Assembly: GCF_029714425.1 (NCBI RefSeq)
Contig: NZ_CP121668.1
Location: 9,073,501 to 9,137,500 of the forward strand
Direction of reading: 5' to 3'
DNA from: Bradyrhizobium sp. CB2312
Lineage (GTDB): Bacteria; Pseudomonadota; Alphaproteobacteria; Rhizobiales; Xanthobacteraceae
DNA length: 64,000 nt
A program made the translations under genes and the position numbers. This document shows positions 39,904-49,649 of the stretch, piece after piece. Positions within the stretch are counted from its first letter, which is position 1, and each line of letters starts with the position of its first letter. Below the pieces are notes generated by a model. The model ran no database searches. It saw only the letters and a program-made list of their open reading frames with translations, and had not been told where the DNA came from.

Positions 39904-40050
39904 GTGGCGTTGCGCAAGTACAGAACCGATGCCGCGGTCGCGGCGAACGAGGCGGAGGCGGCGCAGACCGGCTCGCCGGCCTATTGGGTCTGCCTTGCGC
40001 TGCTGCTTGCGACGATCGCGCTCGCCGCGCGCATTGCCAGCTTCTGGTGA
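39904..40050 (+). CDS. 48-residue membrane protein between pilin and peptidase genes
   Basis: Not in a 60-residue ORF list. GTG 39904 gives MALRKYRTDAAVAANEAEAA, then a single membrane helix (YWVCLALLLATIALAARIASFW) at the end. The frame and codon use look coding, and the position inside the tad locus fits a small accessory protein. I do not know a family name. The start codon has only a modest GGCGAG before it. Confidence 0.55.
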   Translation: MALRKYRTDAAVAANEAEAAQTGSPAYWVCLALLLATIALAARIASFW

Positions 40051-40182
40051 ACGCGCTTTCGGCGGACTTCTGCCCCCAAGGCCGCGGCCGTCGTTGTCGG
40101 TTTGTTTAGCACTGCCGGCTAGCATCGCGCGACGCCCGATCCCGCGACGAACCCAGGCTCAAGAACAGGCCTCAAGACGCCC

Positions 40183-40707
40183 ATGATCCTCGACCTTGCG
40201 CGCCTTCTGCTCTTTCCGGCCCTGATGGCCTTCGCCGCAGCGAGCGATCTCTTCACGATGACGATCTCGAACCGGGTGTCGCTGGCGCTGATGGCGGGCT
40301 TCTTCGTGCTCGCTTTCGCCGGTGGCATGGCACCTTACGAGATGCTCAGCCATGTCGGCGCCGGCGCGCTGCTGCTGGCCGTGGCCTTCACCTGCTTTGC
40401 GATGGGCTGGATGGGCGGCGGCGACGCCAAGGTCGCAGCTTCCGTCGCGCTGTGGTTCGGCTTCGCGCCCCTGATGGACTTCCTGCTCTACGCCTCGCTG
40501 TTCGGCGGTGCGCTGACGCTGCTGCTGCTCCAGTTCCGGCAATGGCCGCTGCCCTTTGGCCTTGCCGGCCAGGCCTGGCTTGCACGGCTGCACGACAAGG
40601 AAACCGGCATTCCCTACGGCATCGCGCTCACGCTTGGCGCGCTGATGGTCTATCCGGAGACCGAGTGGGTGAAGGCGATCGACCTTACTCACTTCGCACT
40701 GCGTTGA
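40183..40707 (+). CDS. cpaA: Prepilin peptidase CpaA/TadV
   Basis: 174 residues, A24 aspartic peptidase of the short Tad type with about five membrane helices. The two catalytic aspartates are seen in AAASDLFTMTISN (about residue 21) and MGWMGGGDAKVAA (about residue 81). It cleaves the leader of the Flp prepilin and of the TadE/TadG pseudopilins. Confidence 0.93.
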   Translation: MILDLARLLLFPALMAFAAASDLFTMTISNRVSLALMAGFFVLAFAGGMAPYEMLSHVGAGALLLAVAFTCFAMGWMGGGDAKVAASVALWFGFAPLMDFLLYASLFGGALTLLLLQFRQWPLPFGLAGQAWLARLHDKETGIPYGIALTLGALMVYPETEWVKAIDLTHFALR

Positions 40708-40835
40708 ACACGCCGGGTAAACCAGGCGTTAAGGCGATTTAGATACGCCTCATTAACCATGCTTTGACGAATAGCTGGTCAACTGCCGATTACGGCGGCG
40801 GCAGCGTCGCGGCGTTTTGTTGGAAAGTGAAGCGT

Positions 40836-41636
40836 ATGAATAGGGCACGCATTGTCGTCCTGACGGTTGCCATCTGCGCCGGCGGCGTCGCCGCGTATCT
40901 GGCGAGCGGCTCGGACAATTCTGCGCCGATTCAAGTGGCGCAAGCCCCGCAGCTTCCGACCGTCGACGTCCTGGTGGCCAAGAACGACATCGGCCTCGGC
41001 CAGACCGTGAAGCCGGACGACGTGCAATGGCAGACCTGGCCGGCCGCGACTGCCAGCCCCACCTTCATCCGCCGCAACGAGCGTCCCGAGGGCGCATCCC
41101 AGGTGACCGGCTCGATCGCGCGCGCGCCTTTCATCCAGGGTGAGCCGATCCGCGACCAGAAGCTGGTCAAGGCCGAGGGCTCCGGCTTCATGGCGGCCAT
41201 CCTGCCGACCGGCATGCGGGCGATCTCGACCGAGATCTCGCCGGAGACCGGCGCGGGCGGCTTCATCCTGCCCAACGATCGCGTCGACGTGCTTCTGACC
41301 CGCCGCCTGAAGAACCCCGACCAGAGCAGCGGCGCGCCCGATATCGTCACGTCCGAGATCATCCTGTCCAACGTCCGCGTCCTCGCCATCGATCAGGCTC
41401 CGAAGGAGAAGGACGGCCAGAACACGGTGGTCGGCAAGACCGTCACGCTCGAGCTCAATCCGGCGCAGACCCAGGCGCTCTCATCGGCCCGTCAGGCCGG
41501 AACGCTGTCGCTGGCGCTGCGCAGCATCGCCGACGTCAAGATGAGCGAGATCACGCTCGACGATTCCTTGCAGAAGCGCGATGGCGTTTCGATCATTCGC
41601 TACGGTATCCCGAGCTCGACCGCGAAGGCACGATGA
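40836..41636 (+). CDS. cpaB: Flp pilus assembly protein CpaB (RcpC)
   Basis: 266 residues: an N-terminal membrane helix (RARIVVLTVAICAGGVAAYL), a SAF-type domain with LVAKNDIGLGQTVKPDDVQW, and the RcpC/CpaB domain (AISTEISPETGAGGFILPND, VDVLLTRR, LSNVRVLAIDQ). Periplasmic assembly factor of the Tad pilus. ATG 40836 has GGAAAG before it; the frame runs upstream to 40764 but without a good start. It overlaps cpaC by 4 bases. Confidence 0.93.
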   Translation: MNRARIVVLTVAICAGGVAAYLASGSDNSAPIQVAQAPQLPTVDVLVAKNDIGLGQTVKPDDVQWQTWPAATASPTFIRRNERPEGASQVTGSIARAPFIQGEPIRDQKLVKAEGSGFMAAILPTGMRAISTEISPETGAGGFILPNDRVDVLLTRRLKNPDQSSGAPDIVTSEIILSNVRVLAIDQAPKEKDGQNTVVGKTVTLELNPAQTQALSSARQAGTLSLALRSIADVKMSEITLDDSLQKRDGVSIIRYGIPSSTAKAR

Positions 41637-43096
41637 GGACTGTCGATATGAAATGCAGGGCAGATTTGGCGACGATGCGAACCTCACTGGTCCGCGCCCT
41701 GTCGTTCTCGGCCGCTCTTGCGCTGACGCTGAACCCGGTGATCGCCGCCGACTACCGCCCCGTGGCGCCGGTCGCGGCGGACGGCCAGATGAACGCGCGC
41801 TTCCTCTCGCTCGGCGTCGGCAAGTCCGTCGTGATCGACCTGCCGCGCGACATCAAGGACGTGCTGGTCGCCGACCCCAAGATCGCCAATGCGGTGGTCC
41901 GCTCGGCGCAGCGCGCCTACATCATCGGCGCCTCGGTCGGCCAGACCAACATCGTGTTCTTCGATTCCGCCGGCCAGCAGATCGCGGCCTATGACATCGC
42001 CGTCAAGCGCGATCTCAACGGCGTGCGGGCCGCATTGAAACAGGTCCTGCCGAACGCCGACATCCAGATCGACGGGCTCGGCGACGGCGTCGTGCTGAGC
42101 GGCACGGCGGCGAATCCGGTGGAAGCGCAGCAGGCCAACGATCTCGCCGCGCGCCTCGCCGGCGGCGCTGATAAGGTACTGAACTCGATCGTGCTCCGCG
42201 GCCGCGATCAGGTCATGCTGAAGGTGACGGTCGCCGAAGTCCAGCGCAACATTGTCAAGCAGCTCGGCATCGACCTTTCGGCAAACCTCAATTACGGCAC
42301 CTCGGTGGTGAACTTCGCCAACACGAACCCGTTCTCTGCGCTTGGCCATAACCTCGTGGACGGCAACAGCCTGAGCGCCAAATTCGGCGCCACCCCCTCG
42401 GTGCAGGCCACCCTGCGTGCGATGGAAGCCGCGGGCGTGATCCGCACCCTGGCCGAACCGAACCTGACCGCGATCTCCGGCGAATCGGCAACATTCCTCG
42501 CCGGTGGCGAATTCCCGGTTCCGGGAGGCGCGCCCTCTTGCGCACCTAGCCCGGGGGGAGCCTTTCTCTGTACTCAAACGGTCACGTACAAGAAATTCGG
42601 CATTTCGTTGAATTTCACGCCGGTCGTGTTGAGCGAAGGGCGTATCAGCCTGCATGTGATGACGGAAGTATCAGACGTGTCGATGCAGAACGCGATCACC
42701 CTTGGCGGAGTTACCATTCCTTCGCTCACCACCCGCCGGGCCGAGACCTCGCTGGAAATTCCTTCCGGCGGCGCCATGGCAATGGCCGGCCTGATCCAAA
42801 ACCAGACCAAACAGGCGATCAACGGACTGCCCGGCATGATGCAGCTTCCGGTCCTCGGTACGCTGTTCCGCAGCCGCGATTTCGTCAACAACGCGACCGA
42901 GCTGGCCGTGATCGTGACCCCTTATATCGTGCGCGCCGTGGCGCAGAAGGACTTGTCGCGGCCCGATGACGGCTTCGCAGCGCCCGCCGATCCACAGGCC
43001 GAGCTGATCGGCAACATCAACCGCATCTACGGCGTGCCCGGCCGGACCGAACCGGCCAAGAATTACCGCGGCACTTACGGCTTCATTACCGACTGA
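41633..43096 (+). CDS. cpaC: Outer-membrane secretin CpaC (RcpA)
   Basis: 487 residues. A signal peptide ends near NPVIAADYRP, then the pilus N-terminal domain (SVVIDLPRDIKDVLVADPK), a BON-like domain (QIDGLGDGVVLSGTA), and the secretin pore (AAGVIRTLAEPNLTAISGES, FLAGGEFPVP, SLNFTPVVLSEGRI, and the terminal FVNNATELAVIVTPYIV). It forms the outer-membrane pore of the Tad pilus. ATG 41633 overlaps the cpaB stop; an internal ATG at 41648 is possible. Confidence 0.95.
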   Translation: MRTVDMKCRADLATMRTSLVRALSFSAALALTLNPVIAADYRPVAPVAADGQMNARFLSLGVGKSVVIDLPRDIKDVLVADPKIANAVVRSAQRAYIIGASVGQTNIVFFDSAGQQIAAYDIAVKRDLNGVRAALKQVLPNADIQIDGLGDGVVLSGTAANPVEAQQANDLAARLAGGADKVLNSIVLRGRDQVMLKVTVAEVQRNIVKQLGIDLSANLNYGTSVVNFANTNPFSALGHNLVDGNSLSAKFGATPSVQATLRAMEAAGVIRTLAEPNLTAISGESATFLAGGEFPVPGGAPSCAPSPGGAFLCTQTVTYKKFGISLNFTPVVLSEGRISLHVMTEVSDVSMQNAITLGGVTIPSLTTRRAETSLEIPSGGAMAMAGLIQNQTKQAINGLPGMMQLPVLGTLFRSRDFVNNATELAVIVTPYIVRAVAQKDLSRPDDGFAAPADPQAELIGNINRIYGVPGRTEPAKNYRGTYGFITD

Positions 43097-43116
43097 GGCG
43101 GAACGGGGACTTCACG

Positions 43117-43851
43117 ATGATGACAAGACCACCCCAGCTTCGCAAACGCGCCATCCGCCTCGGTGGCGCGCTCGTCGGCATGGCGCTCGCGCTCGGCGGC
43201 TGCCAGCACGACGAGGTGACGACCGCCTCGATTCCCGACGACTACAAGCAGCGCCATCCGATCGCGATCGAGGAGCAGAACCGCTCGATCGTCGTCTTCG
43301 TCGGCCATGCCCGCGGCGGATTGACCGCCGCCCAGCGCGCCGACGTGATGGGCGTCGCGTCGGCCTGGCTGCATGAAGGCACCGGTGCGATCCGCATCGA
43401 CGTGCCGTCCGGCACGCCCAATGCGCGTCCGGTCGGGGAGACGATGCGTGAGATCCAGGCCATGCTGGCGGGAGCCGGCATTCCCCCGCGCGGCATCAAC
43501 GTTCGTCCGTATCAGCCGGAAGACAGGCGCTTCCTGCCGCCGATCCGGCTCACTTATTCCAGGATCGCCGCGGTCGCGGGCCCCTGCGGCCTGTGGCCCG
43601 AGGATATCGGCCCCTCGATGAAGAACAAGGGCTGGTTCGAGAACAAGGACTATTACAACTACGGCTGCGCCTATCAGCGCAATCTGGCGGCGATGGTCGA
43701 CAATCCGTCGGATCTCGAGCAGCCGCGGCCTGAAACACCGCCCTACACAGCGCGTCGCATCACGGCCTTCGAGAAATATCGCAAGGGAACGACGACGGCG
43801 ACGACCTATCCCGAAGCCGACAGGGCCAAACTCAGCGACACCGGCAAATGA
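43117..43851 (+). CDS. cpaD: Pilus assembly lipoprotein CpaD
   Basis: 244 residues. The lipobox ALALGGC-Q marks a lipoprotein. The CpaD signature is present: YKQRHPIAIEEQNRSIVVFV, RPYQPEDR, PIRLTYSRIAAVAGPCGLWPE and the GCAYQRNLAAMVDNPSDLEQ block. It supports the CpaC secretin in the outer membrane. It overlaps cpaE by 4 bases. Confidence 0.93.
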   Translation: MMTRPPQLRKRAIRLGGALVGMALALGGCQHDEVTTASIPDDYKQRHPIAIEEQNRSIVVFVGHARGGLTAAQRADVMGVASAWLHEGTGAIRIDVPSGTPNARPVGETMREIQAMLAGAGIPPRGINVRPYQPEDRRFLPPIRLTYSRIAAVAGPCGLWPEDIGPSMKNKGWFENKDYYNYGCAYQRNLAAMVDNPSDLEQPRPETPPYTARRITAFEKYRKGTTTATTYPEADRAKLSDTGK

Positions 43852-45113
43852 TCAGCTACGCTCGCCAGACCCAAGAAGAGCAGCCGGAGGCCCCGCCGCC
43901 GGTCGAGGAGCATATTGCGCCCGCGCCGCGTGTCTCGGTCCAGGCCTTCTGCGAGACCGTGGAGACTGCGGCCGCGGTGCAGTCGGCCGGCGAGGATCGC
44001 CGTCTCGGCAAGGCCCATCTGAAGATCCAGATGGGCGGCATGGCGGCCGCGATCGAGGCCTACCGCTCCGCACCGACACCGAACGTGATCGTGCTCGAGA
44101 GCGACGGCCGCAATGATCTCCTGGGCGGGCTCGACCAGCTCGCCACCGTCTGTGACGCCGGCACCCGCGTGGTCGTGATCGGCCGCATCAACGACGTCAT
44201 GCTCTACCGCGAGCTGGTGCGCCGCGGCGTCAGCGATTACGTGCTCGCGCCGGTCGGCCCGATCGACGTCGTCCGCTCGATCTGCAACCTGTTCTCGGCG
44301 CCTGAAGCCAAGGCAGTCGGCCGCATCATCGCCGTGGTCGGCGCCAAGGGCGGCGTCGGCGCATCCACCATCTCGCACAACGTCGCCTGGGCGATCGCGC
44401 GCGACCTCGCGATGGACGCGGTGGTCGCCGATCTCGACCTTGCCTTCGGCACCGCCGGGCTCGACTACAACCAGGACCCGCCGCAGGGCATTGCCGATGC
44501 CGTGTTCTCGCCTGACCGCGTCGACACCGCCTTCATCGACCGCCTGCTGTCGAAATGCACCGACCATCTCAGCCTGCTGGCGGCGCCGGCGACGCTCGAC
44601 CGAGTCTATGATTTTGGCACCGACGCCTTCGATGCCGTGTTCGACACGCTGCGCTCCACCATGCCCTGCATCGTGCTTGACATCCCGCATCAATGGTCGG
44701 GCTGGACCAAGCGCGCCCTGATCGGAGCAGATGACATCCTGATCGTGGCGGCGCCCGACCTCGCTAACTTGCGCAACACCAAGAACCTGGTCGATCTGCT
44801 CAAGGCCTCGCGTCCCAACGACCGGCCGCCTCTCTACTGCCTGAACCAGGTCGGCATCCCCAAACGGCCCGAAATCGCGGCGGCAGAGTTCGCCAAGGCG
44901 ATCGAGAGCCAGCCGGTGGTCTCGATCCCGTTCGAGCCGCAGATCTTCGGCTCGGCGGCCAACAACGGCCAGATGATCGCGGAGATCTCCGCCAACCACA
45001 AGTCGATCGAGATGTTCCTTCAGATCGCCCAGCGCCTGACCGGCCGTAGCGAAACGAAGAAACAAAAGTCGTCCCTGCTTTCACCGCTGATTGAGAAGTT
45101 GCGGGGAAAATAG
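43848..45113 (+). CDS. cpaE: Pilus assembly ATPase CpaE (TadZ-like)
   Basis: 421 residues: an N-terminal receiver-like domain without a clear phospho-acceptor (about 20-150), then a MinD/ParA-like ATPase with deviant Walker A (VVGAKGGVGASTISHNVAWA, about residues 164-183), VVADLDLAFGTAGLDY and IVLDIPHQW. It places the Tad machine at the cell pole. ATGA overlap with cpaD; 21 bases before cpaF. Confidence 0.93.
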   Translation: MISYARQTQEEQPEAPPPVEEHIAPAPRVSVQAFCETVETAAAVQSAGEDRRLGKAHLKIQMGGMAAAIEAYRSAPTPNVIVLESDGRNDLLGGLDQLATVCDAGTRVVVIGRINDVMLYRELVRRGVSDYVLAPVGPIDVVRSICNLFSAPEAKAVGRIIAVVGAKGGVGASTISHNVAWAIARDLAMDAVVADLDLAFGTAGLDYNQDPPQGIADAVFSPDRVDTAFIDRLLSKCTDHLSLLAAPATLDRVYDFGTDAFDAVFDTLRSTMPCIVLDIPHQWSGWTKRALIGADDILIVAAPDLANLRNTKNLVDLLKASRPNDRPPLYCLNQVGIPKRPEIAAAEFAKAIESQPVVSIPFEPQIFGSAANNGQMIAEISANHKSIEMFLQIAQRLTGRSETKKQKSSLLSPLIEKLRGK

Positions 45114-45134
45114 GCCGCCGCATGGAGTCGTTAA

Positions 45135-46604
45135 GTGTTCGGTAAGCGTAGCGGAACAGACACCGACCTTCGGGCCCCCAAGCCCGGCGCTGTGTCGCCA
45201 GAGCCTGCCCAGGCTCCGGCGCCCGCCGTGTCGCGCGCGCCGACCCCGCCGGCCGTCGCCTCGCCGCCGCTTGCCCCTGCCAAAGCCCCGCCTCCTCCGG
45301 CCATGGAGAGCCGCCGCTCGGACAATTATTACGAGGTCAAGGCCACCATCTTCGGGGCGCTGATCGAGGCCATCGACCTCGCCCAGCTCGCCAAGCTGGA
45401 TTCGGAATCGGCGCGCGAGGAAATCCGCGACATCGTCAACGAGATCATCGCGATCAAGAACATCGTGATGTCGATCGCCGAGCAGGAAGAGCTGCTCGAC
45501 GACATCTGCAACGACGTGCTCGGCTACGGCCCGCTCGAGCCCCTGCTGTCGCGCGACGACATCGCCGACATCATGGTGAACGGCGCCAACACCGTCTACA
45601 TCGAGGTCGGCGGCAAGATCCAGCGCACCGGTATCCGCTTCCGCGACAACCAGCAGCTGCTCAACATCTGCCAGCGCATCGTCAGCCAGGTCGGCCGGCG
45701 CGTCGACGAATCCTCGCCGATCTGCGACGCGCGCCTCGCCGACGGCTCCCGCGTCAACGCCATCGTGCCGCCGCTGTCGATCGACGGCCCCGCGCTCACC
45801 ATCCGCAAGTTCAAGAAGGACAAGCTGACGCTGGATCAGCTCGTCAAGTTCGGCGCGATCTCGCCGGAGGGCGCCGAGATCCTCCAGATTATCGGCCGCG
45901 TCCGCTGCAACGTGCTGATCTCCGGCGGTACCGGCTCGGGCAAGACCACGCTGCTCAACTGCCTCACCAACTACATCGAGCACGACGAGCGCGTCATCAC
46001 CTGCGAGGACGCCGCCGAGCTCCAGCTCCAGCAGCCCCATGTGGTGCGGCTGGAGACCCGGCCGCCCAACATCGAGGGCGAGGGCCAGGTCACCATGCGC
46101 GAACTGGTGCGCAACTGCCTGCGTATGCGCCCCGAACGCATCATCGTCGGCGAGGTCCGCGGACCCGAGGCGTTCGACCTGCTCCAGGCCATGAACACGG
46201 GCCATGACGGCTCGATGGGCACGCTGCACGCCAACAACCCGCGCGAGGCGCTGTCGCGCTGCGAATCCATGATCACGATGGGCGGCTTTTCGCTTCCTTC
46301 GCGAACCATTCGCGAGATGATCTGCGCCTCGATCGACGTCATCATCCAGGCCGCGCGCCTCCGCGACGGCTCGCGCCGCATCACCCACATCACCGAGGTG
46401 ATGGGCATGGAAGGCGACACCATCATCACCCAGGACATCTTCCTCTACGACATGGTCGGCGAGGACGCCAACGGCAAGATCATTGGCCGGCACCGCTCGA
46501 CCGGCATCGGCCGTCCGAGGTTCTGGGAGCGGGCCCGCTATTATGGCGACGAGAAACGCCTTGCCGCCGCGCTCGACGCTGCGGAAGTGGCGCCGAAGAC
46601 ATAA
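45135..46604 (+). CDS. cpaF: Tad pilus assembly ATPase CpaF (TadA)
   Basis: 489 residues. A Pro/Ala-rich disordered start (1-60), then the type II/IV secretion ATPase: Walker [16 protein letters not shown] (about residues 261-275), the aspartate box with [16 protein letters not shown], Walker [17 protein letters not shown], and the histidine box [18 protein letters not shown]. It powers both pilus extension and retraction. The GTG start 45135 is at 21 bases from cpaE. Confidence 0.95.
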   Translation: MFGKRSGTDTDLRAPKPGAVSPEPAQAPAPAVSRAPTPPAVASPPLAPAKAPPPPAMESRRSDNYYEVKATIFGALIEAIDLAQLAKLDSESAREEIRDIVNEIIAIKNIVMSIAEQEELLDDICNDVLGYGPLEPLLSRDDIADIMVNGANTVYIEVGGKIQRTGIRFRDNQQLLNICQRIVSQVGRRVDESSPICDARLADGSRVNAIVPPLSIDGPALTIRKFKKDKLTLDQLVKFGAISPEGAEILQIIGRVRCNVLISGGTGSGKTTLLNCLTNYIEHDERVITCEDAAELQLQQPHVVRLETRPPNIEGEGQVTMRELVRNCLRMRPERIIVGEVRGPEAFDLLQAMNTGHDGSMGTLHANNPREALSRCESMITMGGFSLPSRTIREMICASIDVIIQAARLRDGSRRITHITEVMGMEGDTIITQDIFLYDMVGEDANGKIIGRHRSTGIGRPRFWERARYYGDEKRLAAALDAAEVAPKT

Positions 46605-46619
46605 CCAGGTCAGCGCGCC

Positions 46620-47597
46620 ATGAACATGCAGGTCCTCGCCCTCGCCTTCCTCGCCACCGCCGCCGTCGGCGGCATCGCCTGGGTCTTCCTCTATCCGCTG
46701 CTATCGGGGGAACGGAAGGCCGAAAGCCGCCGTGCCTCGATCGCGCGCGCCGAGGCGCCGACCGCGCGCCAGGCCGAGAAGACGCAACGTTCGCGCCGCG
46801 AGCAGGTCGAGACCACGCTCAAGGATCTCGAGGCACGGCGCCTCCAGGAAAAGAGCGCCTCGCTCAGCGTGCGCCTGTCGCAGGCGGGGCTCGACTGGAC
46901 GCCGCAGAAATTCTGGATCGTGTCCGCCGTCGTGGCGGGCGTGTGCTTCGCCGCCGTTATGTTCGCCGGCGGCGGCCTGCTCGGCGCCGGCGGCTTCGCC
47001 TTTGCCGCCGGCTTCGGCCTGCCGCGCTGGGCGCTCGGCTTCCTGAAGAAGCGCCGCGAAACCAAGTTCCTGCAGGCGCTGCCCGACGCGGTCGACGTCA
47101 TCGTGCGCGGCATCAAGGCGGGCCTGCCGCTGTTCGAATCGATCAAGGTCGTCGCCGCCGACTCACCGGAGCCACTGCGCAGCGAATTCCTCGCCATCAT
47201 CGAGACGCAGGCGATCGGCATGCCGCTCGGCGAGGCCTGCTCGCGGCTGTACGAGCGCATGCCGCTGCCGGAAGCCAATTTCTTCGGCATCGTGGTGTCG
47301 ATCCAGCAGAAATCGGGCGGCAACCTCTCCGAAGCGCTCGGCAACCTCTCCAAGGTGCTGCGCGACCGCAAGAAGATGAAGGAGAAGATCCAGGCGATGT
47401 CGATGGAAGCCAAGGCCTCCGCCGGCATCATCGGTTCGCTGCCGCCGATCGTGATGTTCCTCGTCTATCTCACGACGCCGCAATACATCTCCCTGCTTTG
47501 GACCCATCCGACCGGCCAGTTCATGCTGGTCTGCTGCGTCATCTGGATGTCGATCGGCATCATGGTGATGAAGAAGATGATCAATTTCGACTTCTGA
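46620..47597 (+). CDS. tadB: Tad inner-membrane platform protein TadB
   Basis: 325 residues, type II secretion F domain: helices at about 5-22, 98-140, then the GspF core (LPDAVDVIVRGIKAGLPLFES, EACSRLYERMPLPEANFFGI, QQKSGGNLSEALGNLSKVLRD) and C-terminal helices. With TadC it forms the membrane platform on which CpaF acts. Starts 15 bases after cpaF. Confidence 0.94.
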   Translation: MNMQVLALAFLATAAVGGIAWVFLYPLLSGERKAESRRASIARAEAPTARQAEKTQRSRREQVETTLKDLEARRLQEKSASLSVRLSQAGLDWTPQKFWIVSAVVAGVCFAAVMFAGGGLLGAGGFAFAAGFGLPRWALGFLKKRRETKFLQALPDAVDVIVRGIKAGLPLFESIKVVAADSPEPLRSEFLAIIETQAIGMPLGEACSRLYERMPLPEANFFGIVVSIQQKSGGNLSEALGNLSKVLRDRKKMKEKIQAMSMEAKASAGIIGSLPPIVMFLVYLTTPQYISLLWTHPTGQFMLVCCVIWMSIGIMVMKKMINFDF

Positions 47598-47606
47598 CGG
47601 TGCCCC

Positions 47607-48581
47607 ATGGTCGAGTTCCTCATTACGAAACTGCATGACGCACGCTTCATGACCATGCTGCTGGCGGCCATCGCCGCCAGCGCCACCGTGTATACCCTGG
47701 TGATGCCGCTGTTCGCCGGCGAGGGCCTCGCCAAGCGCATGAAGGCGGTGGCGAGCGAGCGCGAGCGCATCCGGCAGCGCGAGCGCGACCGCCTCAACAA
47801 GAGCGAGAAGGTTTCGCTGCGCCAGACGCCGAAGCAGATCGTCTCCAAGGTCGTCGAGGATTTCAACCTCACCAAATGGCTCGCGCAGGAAGCCGCGCGT
47901 GACAAGCTCATCATGGCGGGCTATCGCGGCCAGGCCCCCTACATCACCTTCCTGTTCGCCCGCATGGTCGCCCCGATCGTGCTGTTCGTCGGTTCGGTGA
48001 TCTACGTCTTCGTGATCGCGCACATGGAGCAAGCGATGCCGATCAAGATCGGCATCTGCATCGGCGCGGCCTATCTCGGTCTCCAGGCGCCGATGCTGTT
48101 CCTCAGGAACGCGATCTCCAAGCGCCAGCTCTCGATCAAGCGCGCTTTTCCGGACGCACTCGACCTGCTGCTGATCTGCATCGAATCCGGCATGTCGGTC
48201 GAAATGGCGTTCCGCAAGGTCGCCACCGAGATCGTCGGCCAGTCGATCGCGTTGTCGGAGGAGTTCACCCTGACCACGGCCGAGCTGTCCTATTTGCAGG
48301 ATCGCAAGGCCGCTTATGAGAACCTGGCGCGGCGCACCGGCCTTGAGGGCGTCAAGTCGGTGTGTCTTGCGCTTCAGCAGGCGGAGCGCTACGGCACCCC
48401 GCTCGGCCATTCCCTGCGCGTCATGGCGCAGGAAAACCGCGACATGCGCATGAACGAGGCGGAGAAGAAAGCCGCCGCGCTGCCGCCGAAGTTGACGGTG
48501 CCGATGATCCTGTTCTTCCTGCCGGTGCTGTTCGTGGTCATTCTCGGACCGACCGGCATCAAGATCTCCGAGCTGCATTAA
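47607..48581 (+). CDS. tadC: Tad inner-membrane platform protein TadC
   Basis: 324 residues, F-domain paralogue of TadB: helices near the start and at about 110-160, then LPDALDLL-like FPDALDLLLICIESGMSVEM and the LGHSLRVMAQENRDMRMNEA block, ending in two hydrophobic segments. It starts 9 bases after tadB, and its stop codon is joined to a dispersed repeat. Last of the plus-strand tad genes. Confidence 0.94.
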   Translation: MVEFLITKLHDARFMTMLLAAIAASATVYTLVMPLFAGEGLAKRMKAVASERERIRQRERDRLNKSEKVSLRQTPKQIVSKVVEDFNLTKWLAQEAARDKLIMAGYRGQAPYITFLFARMVAPIVLFVGSVIYVFVIAHMEQAMPIKIGICIGAAYLGLQAPMLFLRNAISKRQLSIKRAFPDALDLLLICIESGMSVEMAFRKVATEIVGQSIALSEEFTLTTAELSYLQDRKAAYENLARRTGLEGVKSVCLALQQAERYGTPLGHSLRVMAQENRDMRMNEAEKKAAALPPKLTVPMILFFLPVLFVVILGPTGIKISELH

Positions 48582-48684
48582 TGCGCGATGGCATGAAGAT
48601 GAATCACCATCCGCTTTAGGTTATTGTTTGAGCATGATCTTTTCGGAAAACCGCTACGCACGTTTCCGGATCATGCCCTAACGC
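48581..48684. repeat. Dispersed two-hairpin repeat behind tadC
   Basis: Same family as 17906-18010, beginning at the TAA of tadC: ATGCGCGATGG ... CCATCCGCTT, then GAGCATGATCTTTTCGGAAA facing TTTCCGGATCATGC. It separates convergent tadC and tadD. Confidence 0.85.
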
Positions 48685-48740
48685 GAATGCGGGCCGCGCA
48701 CGGCCCGCATATTGGCTTCAAATTGGAAGATCTGGTTTGA

Positions 48741-49556
48741 TCAGTCGGCCTGGCTGAGCGAAGCGACCGGCGTGCGCTTCGGTGCGCCGCGCGCTGTGTC
48801 GCTGCGGCTCAGCATGTCCTTCAGATAGGCGACGTTGGCCGCGGCCTGGTCCGGCGGCAGGTCCGCCTTCACGATGGTCTCGGCTTCGGCGAAGCGGCCC
48901 TGCAGACCGACGACCAGGCCAAGGTTCTGCCGCACCCGGCTGCTGGCGCGCGGCGAGGCATAAGCCTGCCGCAACGCCTCTTCGGCCTTGGGCAGATCCT
49001 TCGACAGCATGTAGGACAGGCCGAGATTGGAGAGCACGCCGGGATCGCCCGGCGCGATCTTCAGCGCGCTCGCATAGTAGGAGCGCGCCTCCTCGTGGCG
49101 GCCCATCTGGTCGAGCGCGGTGCCTTGCACCGAGAGCAGACGCCAGTCCGGATTGTCGGGCGAATGCGCCTTCGACAGCACGTCGAAGGCCTGCTGGAAA
49201 TTACCGTTGTCGGCGAGCGCGCGGCCGTACTGGGCGAGCAGCGCCTTGTTGCCGGGATTTGCGATGGTCGCCTGCTCCAGCACGGCAGCGGCCTGGGCAC
49301 GCTGACCGTTGGCGCGCAAGGCCTGGCCGTAGCCGAGCGCGGCGTCGGCGTCCTTGGGATTGGCGCGGTAGCGCTCGCCATAGACCTCGACGGCGCGCGC
49401 GGGATCCGCGGGCGGCGCGGCCTCCGCCTTCGACCCGATCGAGCCGGTGACGTCGGAGAGCTTTGACATTGCCGTGCAGCCGCCGAGGCCCGTCGCCACC
49501 ATCGCGACGAGCGAGGCAGACGCGAGAAGCCGGGCAGGACTGAACCGTTGACGCAT
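48741..49556 (-). CDS. tadD: Tetratricopeptide lipoprotein TadD
   Basis: 271 residues. Signal peptide with lipobox ATGLGGC-T, then TPR units: ADAALGYGQALRANGQRAQA, ALLAQYGRALADNGNFQQAF, TALDQMGRHEEARSYYASAL and LSNLGLSYMLSKDLPKAEEA. TadD helps assemble or stabilise the CpaC secretin. It is convergent with the other plus-strand tad genes, so it is expressed separately. Confidence 0.9.
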   Translation of the reverse strand: MRQRFSPARLLASASLVAMVATGLGGCTAMSKLSDVTGSIGSKAEAAPPADPARAVEVYGERYRANPKDADAALGYGQALRANGQRAQAAAVLEQATIANPGNKALLAQYGRALADNGNFQQAFDVLSKAHSPDNPDWRLLSVQGTALDQMGRHEEARSYYASALKIAPGDPGVLSNLGLSYMLSKDLPKAEEALRQAYASPRASSRVRQNLGLVVGLQGRFAEAETIVKADLPPDQAAANVAYLKDMLSRSDTARGAPKRTPVASLSQAD

Positions 49557-49649
49557 GACGCTTTGACTCTCGAGCCGATTGATCGAGCCGAACGCGTCAG
49601 CAATAGACTGTTAACCCTAACGGCCGGTTAACGTCAGCCTGGCTGCCCC

